Positions 51,747 to 63,675 are shown, counted from the first letter of the stretch. The stretch: 64,000 bases of DNA from Maea johnstoni (GCA_963942565.1 OZ012685.1:58496197-58560196), one strand, 5' to 3'. Numbers and translations: made by a program. Notes: generated from the letters alone by a model not told the origin.

Positions 51747-52067
51747 AGGGCTCGAAATTAGCTGGAGCCGGAAGCTCCCTTGAATTCTCCTTCAGCTCCC
51801 TCAAATTTCTACAGGGAGCCCAAAGATGTACTGTTCTCTATACACAACAACTTTAACCCTTCTAAAGCTACTTTCGTCCAAAACTCAAGGATGCAAAGAT
51901 TTTTGAAAACTTTCTAAGCCCTGTCATGTACCGATGTGCCAGGATTTAAGTCATTTTCAGCTATTTTGCATCGTTTTGTATTGGCAAAATTAGCCACCAG
52001 CAGCATAAGGGTTAAGTAGCTTTTGAACATGCAATTGGGCTCCCTGGCACGTTAATCTCGAACCCTA
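51747..52067. mobile_element. hAT-like MITE carrying a nested piggyBac-type MITE
   Basis: Ends CAGGGCTCGAAATTAGC and, reverse-complemented, CTAGGGTTCGAGATTAAC form imperfect inverted repeats. The interior shares GGGAGCCCAAAGATGTACTG with the element at 60811-60984 in opposite orientation. No clear 8-bp duplication is visible. A piggyBac-type unit sits inside at 51853-52015. Confidence 0.65.
51853..52015. mobile_element. piggyBac-type MITE (TTAA), nested copy
   Basis: Begins TTAACCCTTCTAAAGCTACT and ends CAGCATAAGGGTTAA: the TTAA target duplication plus CCCTT inverted ends typical of piggyBac derivatives. Its 163-bp interior is shared with the copies at 52642, 59951 and 62137. Confidence 0.85.
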
Positions 52068-52641
52068 GACAAACTCCATTCCTTCCCTGTATCAAGGTGA
52101 AATCTATTCAGGATCATGTCATACTCTTCCCAGAAAACCTGTCCTTTAACCAGCTCTTCCTTGAAGAAAACCTACATGCAAATAGTTTCAATAAGTTAGG
52201 CAAATCAGAAAACATTTCAAATATTTACTCATTGAGATAAGATAAACAATTTTTCACACAAACTTTTCTTTGTGTCAATTTGCTATATTTGTGTCAGACA
52301 ACCCTGGCCCTTATGGATCAAACAAATCAATTCCAAAGGATTACTGACTAAATCAATGGTCTAGGTAAATGGATGAATCATATTCATTGCTTCCATAATT
52401 AAAGCAGGTTTTTTGTTTTGTTTCCAGCCTAACCTCCCGACCAATGCATGCCCGATGGCACAAGTGGTCTTACAGAGTGGATAAGCAGATATCTCTTCAA
52501 TTTTGTTAATAAAAAATGAAATGTCTGCCTCCCCTTCTATGAAGTATCGATCGCTGAATTATTCTTGAATCAAAAGTTGTCTTAACCATCGCTATATTTG
52601 TGGTTGTCATGCGACCATATGGGCAACCAGAGCAGAATGGG

Positions 52642-52854
52642 TTAACCCTTGTGATGCTAAGGCTAATTTTGCCAAAGGCACAGCAACACAAAAAATTTGA
52701 AAACCATACAAAACACTGTCATGTTGGTATTCATATAAAAGCTCTTGCTGAGTACTATTAGATGAGTACCCATGTGCCAGGGTTTGAGCTATTTTCAGCT
52801 TTATTCCCATAATTTAGTATTGACCAAATTAGCCCCCAGCAGCCCAAGGGTTAA
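52642..52854. mobile_element. piggyBac-type MITE (TTAA)
   Basis: Begins TTAACCCTTGTGATGCTAAG and ends CAGCCCAAGGGTTAA. It contains GATGAGTACCCATGTGCCAG, shared exactly with the copy at 59951. Confidence 0.85.
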
Positions 52855-53068
52855 TGGCGGCCTATGCCTCCTATTCTACACCAATCACAATACTGCAAGT
52901 ATGACAGGCATAGCTGTGACACGTGGAAGACAAGAAGAATGCGCAAATCAATTGACAATCTCGTCAATTTCCGCCCACCTTCAGAATCTGTTTCAGCATC
53001 GACCTTCTCAGGACAATGCCACAAAGGAAGTGGGTTGTATCGGGTGGCTCCCTCTGGGGGCCAACCCC

Positions 53069-53652
53069 TTAATCATACGAAGGCAATGCTTTTCTTAATA
53101 TCACATAGTCAAAGGTGCTAAGTGCCAGTTTGTTTGTTTGTTGCTGTCTCACACGGGTAGGGCCAGAGCTATGACAAGAGATTTGTCGACGTGTTTGATG
53201 ACACCTGGTCCAACACCTAGTCAGTTTTCGTTGTTCATCATTGGTGATAAACTGCGCCTGCATCATGTGCTGCGGCGCCAACGTCATATTTGGAATTGCT
53301 GATTGTGCGACAATGGGGATCGTCAGCGAGACCGGCTGCATGGTCTGCATCTTTCCCGCGGCGGCCGCATGCTTGGCGGCAGCACCGGTGGTGACCCCTT
53401 TTGGCTGAATCTGCAACTGCTGCAGCTGGCCCGCGCTGAAGACCTGATTGGCGTAGACTTGGTGGAAGTTGTTGGTGGTGATAAGACGGGAGGCCGGAGA
53501 CATGGAGAGGTTAAAGGTCGTGGCCAGCTGCTGCGGGGTCGCGGGAGCGGCGGCGCTCGACGATTGCTGCGAGGCCAACTGCTGCTGCTTCTGGAGATTC
53601 CCAAGAGTCTTTTGGTAGCTGCTGCGGGCTGTTGATGAACTTTGACCTTTAC
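53069..53652 (-). CDS. Gln/Ala/Ser-rich exon of an unidentified nuclear-type protein
   Basis: After an acceptor TTTCTATTCAAAG on the minus strand a frame runs about 190 residues to a stop at 53069. It includes QKTLGNLQKQQQLASQQ, TPQQLATTFNLSMSPASR, NNFHQVYANQVFSAGQLQ and TLAPQHMMQAQFIT. The composition resembles low-complexity tails of transcription or chromatin co-regulators such as EP400, but I cannot place it. It is clearly more GC-rich than its flanks, with good coding character up to about 53220. A donor-like ACTAG|GTGTTG there may end the exon, in which case the last part is read-through. No partner exon is firmly known. Confidence 0.5.
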
Positions 53653-53699
53653 CTTTGAATAGAAACAAATACATAATCATCTTCACATCTCTTTACCTT

Positions 53700-55120
53700 C
53701 GAATAGAAACAAATACATACACATCTCCAGGTCCTTTTTTTTTCATTGATAAGATGATTTTGTGCATTATTGGCATTTCTTTTCTGAATTTATGGGGAAA
53801 ACATGCCTATAAATATCATCTTTAATTTTCATATTGAGAACTGCCATGTAAAGGATTAGTATTATTAGCAAAACAGTTTACATAGTCAATTGTCCAAGAA
53901 TATGAGAACATTGAAAGAGACTTTAAATTTGGCAGAGGCCATTACTAGCAAGAGAGCATTATAAAACATGTATATGACTAGATGGATAACACAATATTGT
54001 ACAATTATGATATAATAAAGAATATAACATGTCAAATATTTGTTATTGTCTTTTTTAATCCATTGAAAAATCATTTAGCATAATTATTAGATAAAGTACC
54101 TTGACCAGAGAAAATACATGCTTACATTGAACAATACATAACATACAATTTTATTAAGAAATAAATATTCAGAAAAGACCTAATTTATTCTGACAAAAGG
54201 AACCCACAAGCTGACGCTGACAGCGTCTCTCTTGTTTATTCTTTGCTGAAAAGATTCAATCCATATTCCACTTTGGGTGTACAGGGATCTTGTTTCTAAG
54301 AGTCATATTTGTGTTCGGCCAAATATAATCCTATTTACTTCTGGATTGTACACATGGTCGTGCGTACTGAAAAAGCATCTTCGTAGTAAATTTGAACCTC
54401 ATAAGCCACCTTTAGCGTCACATAATTACCCTCTCAGCACGGTGCACTATGATAGGGGTAACTTAAAGGACATGCATGGCTTCAAAAGGAGTTTTCCATG
54501 GCTGGAGGCGAAGGATTACCAAATTTCACAGATGTGGTGTAACATGAATATGAAGGAGTAGTATCATGTTTTTTAGAATATCATTTTAAAATTGTAATCT
54601 CTTCCTGATGTTTCATAAAAATGAGAAAAAATTAATGCTTTATTTAATTCCTAGACTGCATTACAAAAAAAAGAAATACATAAAATCATGTTTCTTAGTA
54701 ATATAGAATGTAAAGTTTTGCCCAAATCCACTCGTTATTTACCCAGGTAAATATTAATAGCGACTATTTTTGGTGTGAATTTAATTACAGAGATAAGAGC
54801 CAAAAATCTTTCCTACTTCCAGGCCTCAGTCTAATTTTCTAATTTTTGTTCTGTTATTTTCCTAAGTTATTTTGCTGTGTAGACAGGTTTAATTGGTCTA
54901 ATAATGAGGAAAAGTGTAAAAAAAGGAGCCATCTATAGGTAATTTTTTGAAATGGTCCTTTATCCACAAATCATGCCTATAAGCAGAGAGATAGATTAAG
55001 TATGTATATCTCTGCTTTAAGCAACCCCAGGGTTAGTCTCTGGCTTTCTCCAACGGTGGCGCTAACGGTAACTCCTCAACACTGACCAACTCCACACTTG
55101 CCGTCTGACCTTCTCCTGGG
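53700..55120. other. Intergenic or intronic, nothing firmly recognised
   Basis: An open frame at 54277-54561 (94 residues, plus) has no family resemblance known to me and no splice context. The rest is AT-rich noncoding sequence. Confidence 0.45.
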
Positions 55121-55126
55121 GAAATA

Positions 55127-55257
<131 letters not shown>

Positions 55258-55692
55258 TTAGGGATGGGGACCGGGAACCGGTTCAAACCGGCCTGAGCAT
55301 TGCGGTTAACCAGTCAAAAGTCGGTTTTCTATGCATGCTCAGGGTTCCTTGAGGCGTAATAAAACTGTCAGCACCTACCTCCTCACTGGCCTCACAATAT
55401 CTGCCAAGCGCGACGATCAAACAGTCATTTCAAAATCTCTCAAGTCTGGTACCCTGCCCATTTTCACTATGCTCAGAAGCCTTCTGAGCGTAGAGAAAGT
55501 GCCCAGGGAGCTAGTATATAGGAACTTTCAAGAACTTTCCAGTTCAGGCAAGTTCAGCCACGCATTCCATTGCATAGTTTCGTATCCAAGAAATGTCATT
55601 AATAAACCGTTAAGGAAACTGTGATAAAACCGAACCGTAGAATCAAAACCGAGAACCGAACTGAACCGTAGAATTCTCAACGATCCCCATCC

Positions 55693-55696
<4 letters not shown>
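55258..55696. mobile_element. hAT-like MITE inserted in a (TA)n array
   Basis: The ends TTAGGGATGGGGA and TCCCCATCCCTAA are exactly inverted. Near both ends there are repeated AACCG / CGGTT motifs. It is flanked by (TA)n on both sides, so the target duplication is hidden. Confidence 0.8.
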
Positions 55697-56040
<344 letters not shown>

Positions 56041-56341
56041 TACAAATAATACAGATGGAGTAAATAAAGCCACAAGAAAACTTAAGGTAATATCGCAAAA
56101 CAACTAAAACGTATCAAAAAAATAAACAGGTCCTTAAATCAACTTATTCTAGATAAATGGGTAATGTGCAACCATAGAGGGTAACACTCATATTGTGGAT
56201 ACAAAGAAACAAAAGAAGGTATTCAAATGATATTTGTCACTTATACAGGTCACTTAGATGACTAATTGCAGTGTGTTTGTGGGTATGTAGGACTTCATAG
56301 AAAAAAAGGTTCAAAAACAAATGAATGGGACCATCACCTAC

Positions 56342-56632
56342 CTATAAATGTAAAATCTTGGACTTGGCAGTTATCACAGACCATGACCAAAGTGTGTGTG
56401 TAGGACTTTATAGTCAGTGGAATAGAGAACTTTAAAACATATAAACCAGCCTGTCACCTACCTATAAGTGTGAAATGTTTTACTTTGCAGTTGTCACAGA
56501 CCATCACCAGAGTGTGTGTGTAGGACTTTATGGCCGACGGGGAGAAGAGAATTTCCAATACAAACACAATACAAACACTGCCAGTCTCACCTCAAACAGA
56601 GGGAGCGAGACACATCCAGGCTTCACCATACT
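56342..56632 (-). other. Exon-like trio on minus strand with a 120-bp tandem duplication
   Basis: A 42-nt segment (56591-56632) flanked by TTTTCAG and GTGAGAC reads SMVKPGCVSLPLFE. Two 64-nt segments at 56462-56525 and 56342-56405, exactly 120 bp apart and flanked by ATAAAG and GTAGGTGA, read SYTHTLVMVCDNCKVKHFTL and SYTHTLVMVCDNCQVQDFTF. A partial third unit lies left of 56300. Phases are mutually compatible. The protein family is not recognised; acceptors of the duplicated pair are weak. Confidence 0.35.
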
Positions 56633-56649
56633 CTGAAAATAACAAATCA

Positions 56650-57639
56650 AGAGTTAGAGAAATTAGGGATTGGCACCTTTAAATTTTAGACGAATAATAT
56701 GATATCAATATTTCTTTAAGGATACAATACCCCTTGACAATATTTTAATGATACTACTGATTACTTTTTCAATACCGATATTTGGTACTGTATCAAGTAC
56801 TGGTGCCTTTATCCCTGAGTGTCCCTGAATAATGCTTATAACATCCAAAAAAGACCTGACTATTTTGACAAACGAAAGCTTCTTTTGATGAAATATTCAG
56901 AGTAGAAACATTGACCAGAGTCCAGCTTACTACCCTAAGCACTCTAAACATGGTCCAGCTGACAATATAGAACTAGATGCAACTGAGTTTACAGTGTTTA
57001 GGACAGCTTTTGCAACTGTTGCAAGACAAACTTTCAATACCATATGTTATTTCATAATAATATTTCTAATTGTAAAACCAAAATCAACATGAAAAACTTA
57101 GAGAGAGCAAATTTTGATAGATTATGAAAAAAACTTTCAAAGTCCAACATTATTTTAAATCAAAGATATCTCCAAAAGAGACAACTATTCTGGGTCATCT
57201 TTAAATAAATAGGTAAAAGATATATTAATGAAATTTTGTCCATAAGGAAGCAAATCTTGTCTTATTTCCATGTCACAATAAAGTAAACAATTAAAGCAGC
57301 AAAATAACTGAGCTCCATATCCAAAAATGTATTTTTTAAACAATATCAATAAAATGTATTTCTCTAAGCATAATAAAATGAACAAACAAGAATCATTCAA
57401 TTAGTAAATCAGACACATGGACAAATGATATTAAAGTATTTGTTTCAAGCTGTCACATTGAACACCACATACAAAATACCATAACTAGACCATAAAACAA
57501 AACAAGAGTATAGACATACACATAATGGGCAATACTTTTATAAAGATACATTGACATGAAAATCACCCCATTCTTTAATGGAATTTGGAATTTTGATTAT
57601 TGTCCCTTTTTCTGACATATTAAGGCTTATTTTTGACTA
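56650..57639. other. Noncoding, nothing recognised
   Basis: AT-rich sequence with no supportable gene or repeat assignment. Confidence 0.45.
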
Positions 57640-57803
57640 GCCAGTTATCAGTGGAAGAAGAAAATAAGTATCTGGGAAAACCATTATCTAACCCTGGCAA
57701 CGTTCTCACATGCCCTGGCAGGGATTAAAAGCCAGGCAGTAGTGAGAGACAGCTAACAGTCAATGGCAACGCCTTCGACCACTCAGCCATCAGGGCAGCC
57801 CCA
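57640..57803 (-). repeat. tRNA(Ser/Leu)-derived SINE or tRNA pseudogene
   Basis: On the minus strand GGCTGAGTGGTCGAAGGCG matches the A-box region of Ser/Leu-type tRNAs, followed within tRNA distance by a degenerate B-box in CTGGCTTTTAATCCC. Stems do not pair well enough for a working tRNA. Confidence 0.55.
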
Positions 57804-58524
57804 GTCTTTAATGGAAGCTTTTATGAGGTCTTCAGAAGTGCTAGAGAATATGCCATTACCCTCACTGGCCTCACACCCACTTATTTACTTTAAAAAATGT
57901 AAATAAACATGTTAGATAAACCCTGAATATTTAAAGCATTATCCCAGACGAGGCTGTCTTTGGAAGAAACAAAAGGCATACTGTTCTCAAGCAATTAAAT
58001 AACCTATGGCTAATTCCCTATTCATCATGAAACAAGGGACTTCACGACTCTTTAAGCTGTGAACTTAAATCAAGTCATAAAGAAACTAATTAATTGTGAG
58101 AAAAGAAATTTAAGGGGTAGATATACAACTTTGAATTCTTATCATGCCATGATATGTTACTTTTGTAATAAGGATTCCACCTAACCACAATTAGGAGTGT
58201 GTGTTATTGCATTATGATTACCTTCTAACAAGGGCTTTTCAATAACTAAGATATCTCAAGTTTTGTCAATGAGAATTTTACCTTATCCTGAACTGTAGTT
58301 TGTTATGTTATTGTGTTACGTAAACATTCAAACAAGAATCTTTTTATACTTTATGTAATGATAAGTTCTATGAGGACTCCAGAATGGAGTGTATAGTAAT
58401 GTTATGTTAACAGGGATATATATAGAACTTTCAATTCTCATCATGCATTGATGTGTTACTTTTATAGTAAGGATCCTACCTATGGTAACCACAAATAGGA
58501 GTGTTTATTATTGCATTTTGTTAC
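57804..58524. other. Noncoding, nothing recognised
   Basis: No coding or repeat feature can be supported here. Confidence 0.45.
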
Positions 58525-59220
58525 CTTTCTGACGAGGGGGCTGCCATCTTGAGAGACTGTGATGAGCATCATGCCTACGCCGTGGTCGATGTTGTTAGCA
58601 TGGTCGCTTCTCTCCGCTGTGATGTTGATGAACGTACCTAGAGCATACACTGCCGCAGCGCGCACCTGCAGGGTAACAACACTACACTGTACCACTTCAC
58701 ACATTCTCACATGTATAGGCATAGCCATCAGGGCATCTGGGCATTATTTGGACACCCAAATCCTCAACAATCACCCTTCAGGACACCTAACTTTTTTAAG
58801 AACAATTACTTAAAATGCCAATTTCAAGCATATAAATACTGGCGAAGACATTGCGCTCATGTTCAATACTAATGATAGTAATCACCGCCACAGTACAAAC
58901 CTCCAAAGAAATAAAGATAAACTTAAATAAGGCACACATTTTCGCTAGTAATGAGAGTTTGGAATTTCATTTATCATCACTTTTACTGCTGTTTTGAAAT
59001 AAAAAAAATCTAGTGCAAAAAATAAGAGTTGAAATTAGAAAAGTTAATGAATGACAAACCTTGGCGTTTCTGCGGAGTGAGATGCATAATTTTTTGACGT
59101 CCTCTACGGTGGGATCGAGGCTCTGCTTGTAGCGTGCGCGGGGCTGCCAGCGCTCGTACTGCTTCTGCAGACTGGCGCCGATAGCCTCCAGCGCCTTCTG
59201 CGGGCTCATCGACAGAGGGT
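58525..59220 (-). CDS. RPTOR: RPTOR (mTORC1 subunit Raptor), two non-adjacent exons
   Basis: Raptor is the scaffold subunit of mTOR complex 1 that recruits TOS-motif substrates. Exon 59060-59220 encodes 54 residues from [15 protein letters not shown] to [10 protein letters not shown], part of the N-terminal caspase-like RNC domain. Exon 58525-58665 encodes 47 residues, [12 protein letters not shown] through DGSPLVRK, from the central HEAT-repeat region. Both have proper acceptors (GCTTGCAG, ACCCTGCAG) and donors (GTTTGT, GTAACA). In known Raptors several hundred residues, including EERVLFHYNGHG, lie between these two parts; here only 394 bp of noncoding DNA separates them. The exons join in phase 0, so splicing would give an internally deleted frame. 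No other RPTOR exons were found on either side. This is either a decayed or rearranged copy or an assembly collapse. Confidence 0.8.
58719..58850. repeat. Interspersed repeat R2, partial copy
   Basis: Contains CATAGCCATCAGGGCATCTGG, TTTGGACACCCAAATCCTC and AAAATGCCAATTTCAAGCAT, shared with 63418-63550. Confidence 0.8.
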
Positions 59221-59950
59221 CTGCAAGCAAAAAGAAAACTCTCTCAATTTACAAGTAAAAACAGATACAGTGTACACCGATATTGACTGCATATCACATA
59301 CAAGATATCATTGATGATATCAAGGCGGTGGTGGTGCCCCAGGGACTTAGGCAGGACCTGTACAGCCTGTCTTTGGACAGGCATTTCCCTGAACACCTTT
59401 TCAGACAGGCAAAGATCTTTTTGAATAATTTTCAGTTTTGACATTTTTGGAGGTACTAATGACCAAATATGTTTCTAAGAAACCATCCTCTAGGGCATGG
59501 CTGGAGTGTAAATAGCCCTATTTGACACAATAGGCTATTTAATATAGATGATATAGGATTTGAAGAAGATAAGTTGCTAAATCTGGACAGGGGGAAATTT
59601 CGAAATTGTTATTTTTGACAGGCATTTTTAAAATCCTAGACCATATGGAGGCACAACTTAGGCCTAAAAAAAGAAATTGTTTGTTTCCTGTAACGTTCCT
59701 AAAAAAATAGGGTAGGTAGGTCGCTAAAAAATATTTTTTTCATTATTCTTTTGGTCAAAAATGTGCGTTCTATGCATGTGTTACATTGATTGCGAGTTTG
59801 AGGGCAGAAAAAACTTTAGGGTAGGGATTCTTTTGAATAAAAAACTTATTAAGGTAGGGTGACAGGAAACAAACAACTTTTTTTGGCCTTACTGCCCAAT
59901 ACATCATGGAAATGGAGAAGCATCTATAGGGCCCGTTCAAAAACTAGATA
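59221..59950. other. Upstream flank of the RPTOR exon, nothing recognised
   Basis: No RPTOR 5' exon could be found here or up to 64000. AT-rich noncoding sequence. Confidence 0.45.
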
Positions 59951-60167
59951 TTAACCCTTCCAATTCTGAGGCTACTTTCATCCAAAGCACAAGGATGCAG
60001 ACATTTCTTGAAAACGATATAAACCCAGTCATGATGGAATTAATTGGATAGCTCTCGCTGAGTACTCGTAGATGAGTACCCATGTGCCAGGGTTTCAGTC
60101 ATTTTTTTTTAGGTTTTTTGCATCATTTTGTATGGGCCAAATAGGCCACTAGCAGCGCAAGGGTTAA
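59951..60167. mobile_element. piggyBac-type MITE (TTAA)
   Basis: Begins TTAACCCTTCCAATTCTGAG and ends CAGCGCAAGGGTTAA, with the same interior as the copy at 52642. Confidence 0.88.
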
Positions 60168-60214
60168 ACCACTGATGTATGAAGCACCTAATGAGAGCAA
60201 TTGCATAATTATTG

Positions 60215-60525
60215 GGTGTCCTATTTTTCAAGGGAGGCAATTGTAAAACTTTTGGCCATCCCTACATTTTTCAAGTGAGATCACAATATACTCAGATTTC
60301 TGCCATAAATATGTATTTACAGAATGAAATAAAACAATTTGTCCATATAAACTGCCATGGGAATTATATTGAGGTGAAAAAATTCATTTATATGCCTGAA
60401 ATTGATATTTAAAAAAAGATCCTCACAAAATGTTTTAGTTCTCAGGAAAAATGATGATTTTTGAAGGTCTGGGTGTCCAAATGTTGCCAAGACGCCCTGC
60501 TGGCTAAGACAATGCCTGACTTGAC
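60215..60525. repeat. Interspersed repeat R2, inverted copy
   Basis: Reverse orientation relative to 63418: from TCCTATTTTTCAAGGGAGGC through GAATTATATTGAGGTGAAAA to GGGTGTCCAAATG and GCTGGCTA. Confidence 0.8.
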
Positions 60526-60810
60526 TACCTGATTCTGCAGGTGTGGAGGGCAAATTTAGGAGATGAAAAAACAAAAGAAGATGAAGCACCACTAACACCT
60601 GGCAACTTAAGGTATAGAAAAAGCACCATTTGCTTGAAAGGAAATACAGGAGAAAAGGATAATAAACATCTATTGTCTCAGATTGGTTGGGCATCCTGTT
60701 TTCCAGGTCGGACAACATGATTTTGAATCCAACTTGCTCTGCTGGATTACCTGATAATTTAGGTGCCAAGCCCAGGTGCCTCTAGAAAAATGGGTATGAG
60801 CAATATAATC

Positions 60811-60984
60811 CAGGGCTCGAAATTAAGCATTTTTCCAGGGAGCCCAACTGCATCTTCAAATGCTACCTAAAGGTGTTCTGTATAGAAACCAGTACATCTT
60901 TGGGCTCCCTGTAGAAATTTGAAGGAGCCGCAGGTGAATTCAAGGGATCCCTGGGCTCCTGGCTTCCCCTAACTTCGAGCCCTG
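60811..60984. mobile_element. hAT-like MITE
   Basis: CAGGGCTCGAAATTAAGC at the left and CTTCGAGCCCTG at the right form inverted ends. The interior shares the GGGCTCCCTGTAGAAATTTG segment with 51747-52067. No clear target duplication was seen. Confidence 0.7.
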
Positions 60985-61244
60985 TAATACATGAGGACTG
61001 GCAGTCGCTCTGTTCCATATCTAGGGTACACCATGCAGCAGTTTTTAATGTGTGTTTGATAATGATGATTCTTGGGTCACATCTTCCTCTGACCTCATTT
61101 ACTGAGTGTATTGTGTTAGAGTCCTCTAATTGGCTATTCACTAAGCACTTGTAATTGTGTAGTATCATTCATAGCAGGAATAAGGGAACCAGCATGATGC
61201 AAACAAGTATTAATAAAGAGTATGCCTGGACCTAGATCGGTACC

Positions 61245-61480
61245 TAGCCAGCAGAATGTCTGAGCACCATTTGGACACCCAAACCCTCAAAAATGACAAC
61301 TAATATTTTGTGAGGAATTTCTAAAAATGTCATTTTCAAGATAATAAATGAATATTTTCAACTCAATGTAATTCCCATGACATTGCATACGGATAGTGTG
61401 TCTTTTCTCAGTAAGTGAATACATGTCTGTGGTTGTTATCTGAATATATTGCAAAATAAAATACCCCAAAAATGTTAACA
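61245..61480. repeat. Interspersed repeat R2 copy
   Basis: Runs from AGCCAGCAGAATGTC and TTTGGACACCCAAACCCTC through ATGTAATTCCCATGACATTG to GTGGTTGTTATCTGAATATA, collinear with 63418-63660. Confidence 0.8.
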
Positions 61481-61739
61481 ATAGCCAATTTTGGGCACCA
61501 TCATCTACTTAATTAGATTATTGCTTTTGATAACACAATTAGCTTAGAATTGCTATCTGTTTCTTTCTCTCAGGCCCAAGCAATATATTCCCCTTTGTTC
61601 AGGAGGACCAGATCCTGGTCCAGCATCAGATACTGTAATTGGCATTATCCCATTATCCTGGTAGACAGGGATAGATCCTGATACTATCTCCTGCAGGATC
61701 AACACCATGTGACCTTATCCCAAGAGAATCCTGCTATAC

Positions 61740-62035
61740 GAGATCTTGGATTAAGAAAAGAATGGATATGTAACGAGAGACCAATTACTATATGCCCTAT
61801 AGTTACATGCTAGCCTCATGCCAGGACTAGCAGATAAGGCAGCAGCACGAGGTCACGTGGGAACAAGGACCAATCAGGGCTCCCGCATCGATTACATTAC
61901 AGAGAAACCTTATCTCCACCACCTGCTGGGGGTGCCCAGAGCACCTATTAGCGACTATTAATTGACACTTTTTGAGGCTAGCATGTTCAGGTTGACCGGC
62001 TGGTTTCCATTCCATGTGTTGGTCTTCTAAGACGA
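61740..62035. repeat. Interspersed repeat R1, longest copy
   Basis: Starts GATCTTGGATTAAGAAAAG and continues through GAGAGACCAATTACTATATG, ACGTGGGAACAAGGACCAAT and GTTGACCGGCTGGTTTCC. The first 60 bp match the breakpoint of the SIR2 duplicate at 14978; the remainder matches 22020-22290. Confidence 0.85.
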
Positions 62036-62136
62036 GATCACTCAAACAACAACACAATGATCACCAGATAAACAAGAAACAAGACTGCCTTTTGGTGTGC
62101 ATTGTCCTAAGTGCTGTGCGTTCTACTAGAAGGGAA

Positions 62137-62338
62137 TTGACCCTTCTAATGCTAAGACTACTTTTGTCCAAAGCACAAGGAGGCAAAGGTTTTTGAAAAC
62201 CGTCTAAACCCTGTCATGCTGGTATTCATTGGATAGCTCTTGCTATATACTCTCAGATGAGTTCCAGGGTTTCAATCATTTTTCTTTTTTTTATCATATT
62301 GTATTGGCCAAATTAGCCACCAGCGCCATGAGGGTTAA
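62137..62338. mobile_element. piggyBac-type MITE, left TTAA degenerate
   Basis: Begins TTGACCCTTCTAATGCTAAG and ends GCGCCATGAGGGTTAA. The rest is collinear with the other four copies. Confidence 0.82.
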
Positions 62339-62534
62339 AGCTTAGAGACCATGTTTGTTCTCATTCACAGTAGAATATCTCAGGCATGAAATGGTGAAAA
62401 ATCATTTTTCGCAAAGAAAGGAAATAGTGGCAAATAGAAATGTCAGAGAGACATAGTGCACGTAGGAAGGATATGAGTCTCCAAATGATACCCTGACCCA
62501 GGGTCTTAGCCGGGATTTAGAAACTGGATGCCCA

Positions 62535-62810
62535 TTATTGGCAATCGTATCTTTTTTGGGCATCCTATATTTCAAGGGAGAACTCAATAAATATTCATAT
62601 TACAACCTTAAATATGTATCAATTTATTAAATTAAGGTATAACATCCTTATACAATGTCATGGGAAAAATATTGAAGTGAGAAAAAATTATATGTTTGAA
62701 AGTGACATTTTATGAAATTACTCTCAAACATGGGTGTCCTGAGGGGTGATTTTTGAGGGTTTGGGTGTCCAAATGACACCCAGAAGCCTTGCTGGCTATG
62801 AATATGTCCT
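62535..62810. repeat. Interspersed repeat R2, inverted copy
   Basis: From GGGCATCCTATATTTCAAGG through ATGTCATGGGAAAAATATTG to GATTTTTGAGGGTTTGGGTG and GCTGGCTATG, reverse orientation relative to 63418. Confidence 0.8.
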
Positions 62811-63417
62811 GACCCCTGTTGTAAAATAAGAACATCCCTCGACATGCACACTGTAATCAATAAAAAAGAATGATTTTTTTTCTGCTAGGGTAGTCTCCGA
62901 TTTGTCACATGACACCTTGCGCAGGTGAAGGTGACACCCTCGGCCAATCAGCTAATGGGGACCCATCACCATAGAAACCGTAGCCGGAGAATGCTTCACC
63001 TGACATTACCATAACTTGCTTTGGCGTTAAATTGAATCCTGCACAACATTCTCCTCACAATGCAATGCACATTCACCTCCATTTAGCCTTTATTGGATTT
63101 TTCTTGTAGCACATGGATGTTATTGCGCCATCCATCTTTATTAGTGGGTCAATAGAAGTAGCATCCCAGAGGAGCTATTAAGAGACATTCTTCATCGTAA
63201 ATTGCCCAATAGTGAGTGCAAATAGTAATATCTATCTACCTGCCACCGAGCACAGCAATACCACACAGCCAGAGTATTACCCAGCTACTCTGGCTATAAC
63301 AGTAATTCCTGAAACAGGTGGTTCAATACAGTATGGCCTACAGGCATTCTTAACCCCCTCATGCATGGAGTGCCCAAAAAAGTCTGATTATCTCAGTGAT
63401 ATCTTTCTGACTATAGT
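62811..63417. other. Noncoding, nothing recognised
   Basis: No supportable gene or repeat, although the stretch near 62890-62990 is slightly less AT-rich. Confidence 0.45.
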
Positions 63418-63675
63418 CATAGCCAGCAGGGCATCTGGGTGTAATTTGGACACCCAAACTCTCAAAAATCACCCTTAAGGAGTCAGGACACCCTAAATAT
63501 TTTGTAAGAATTTCTTAAAATGTCAATTTCAAACATATCATTGAATTTTTTTCACCTCAATATAATTCCAATGGCATTGTATATGGGAGCTATGCCTTAT
63601 TTTATTGAGTAAATACGTGTTTATGGTTGTAATCTGAGTATATTGTGGTTTCCCTTGAAAAATAGGACACCCTGT
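63418..63675. repeat. Interspersed repeat R2, reference copy
   Basis: Runs from CATAGCCAGCAGGGCATCTG to CCTTGAAAAATAGGACACCC, about 258 bp, with partners at 58719, 60215, 61245 and 62535. No inverted ends, tRNA boxes or poly(A) were recognised, so the class is open. Confidence 0.82.

Noticed and set aside
54277-54561. 94-codon plus-strand frame as a gene
   Set aside because: No similarity recognised, no splice sites or codon signal that separate it from chance.
57700-57803. Possible functional tRNA-Ser gene
   Set aside because: A-box is good but the B-box is degenerate and the stems do not pair; better read as a SINE or pseudogene.
60317-60769. 150-codon minus-strand frame
   Set aside because: Its C-terminal half is repeat R2 in translation; no family similarity.
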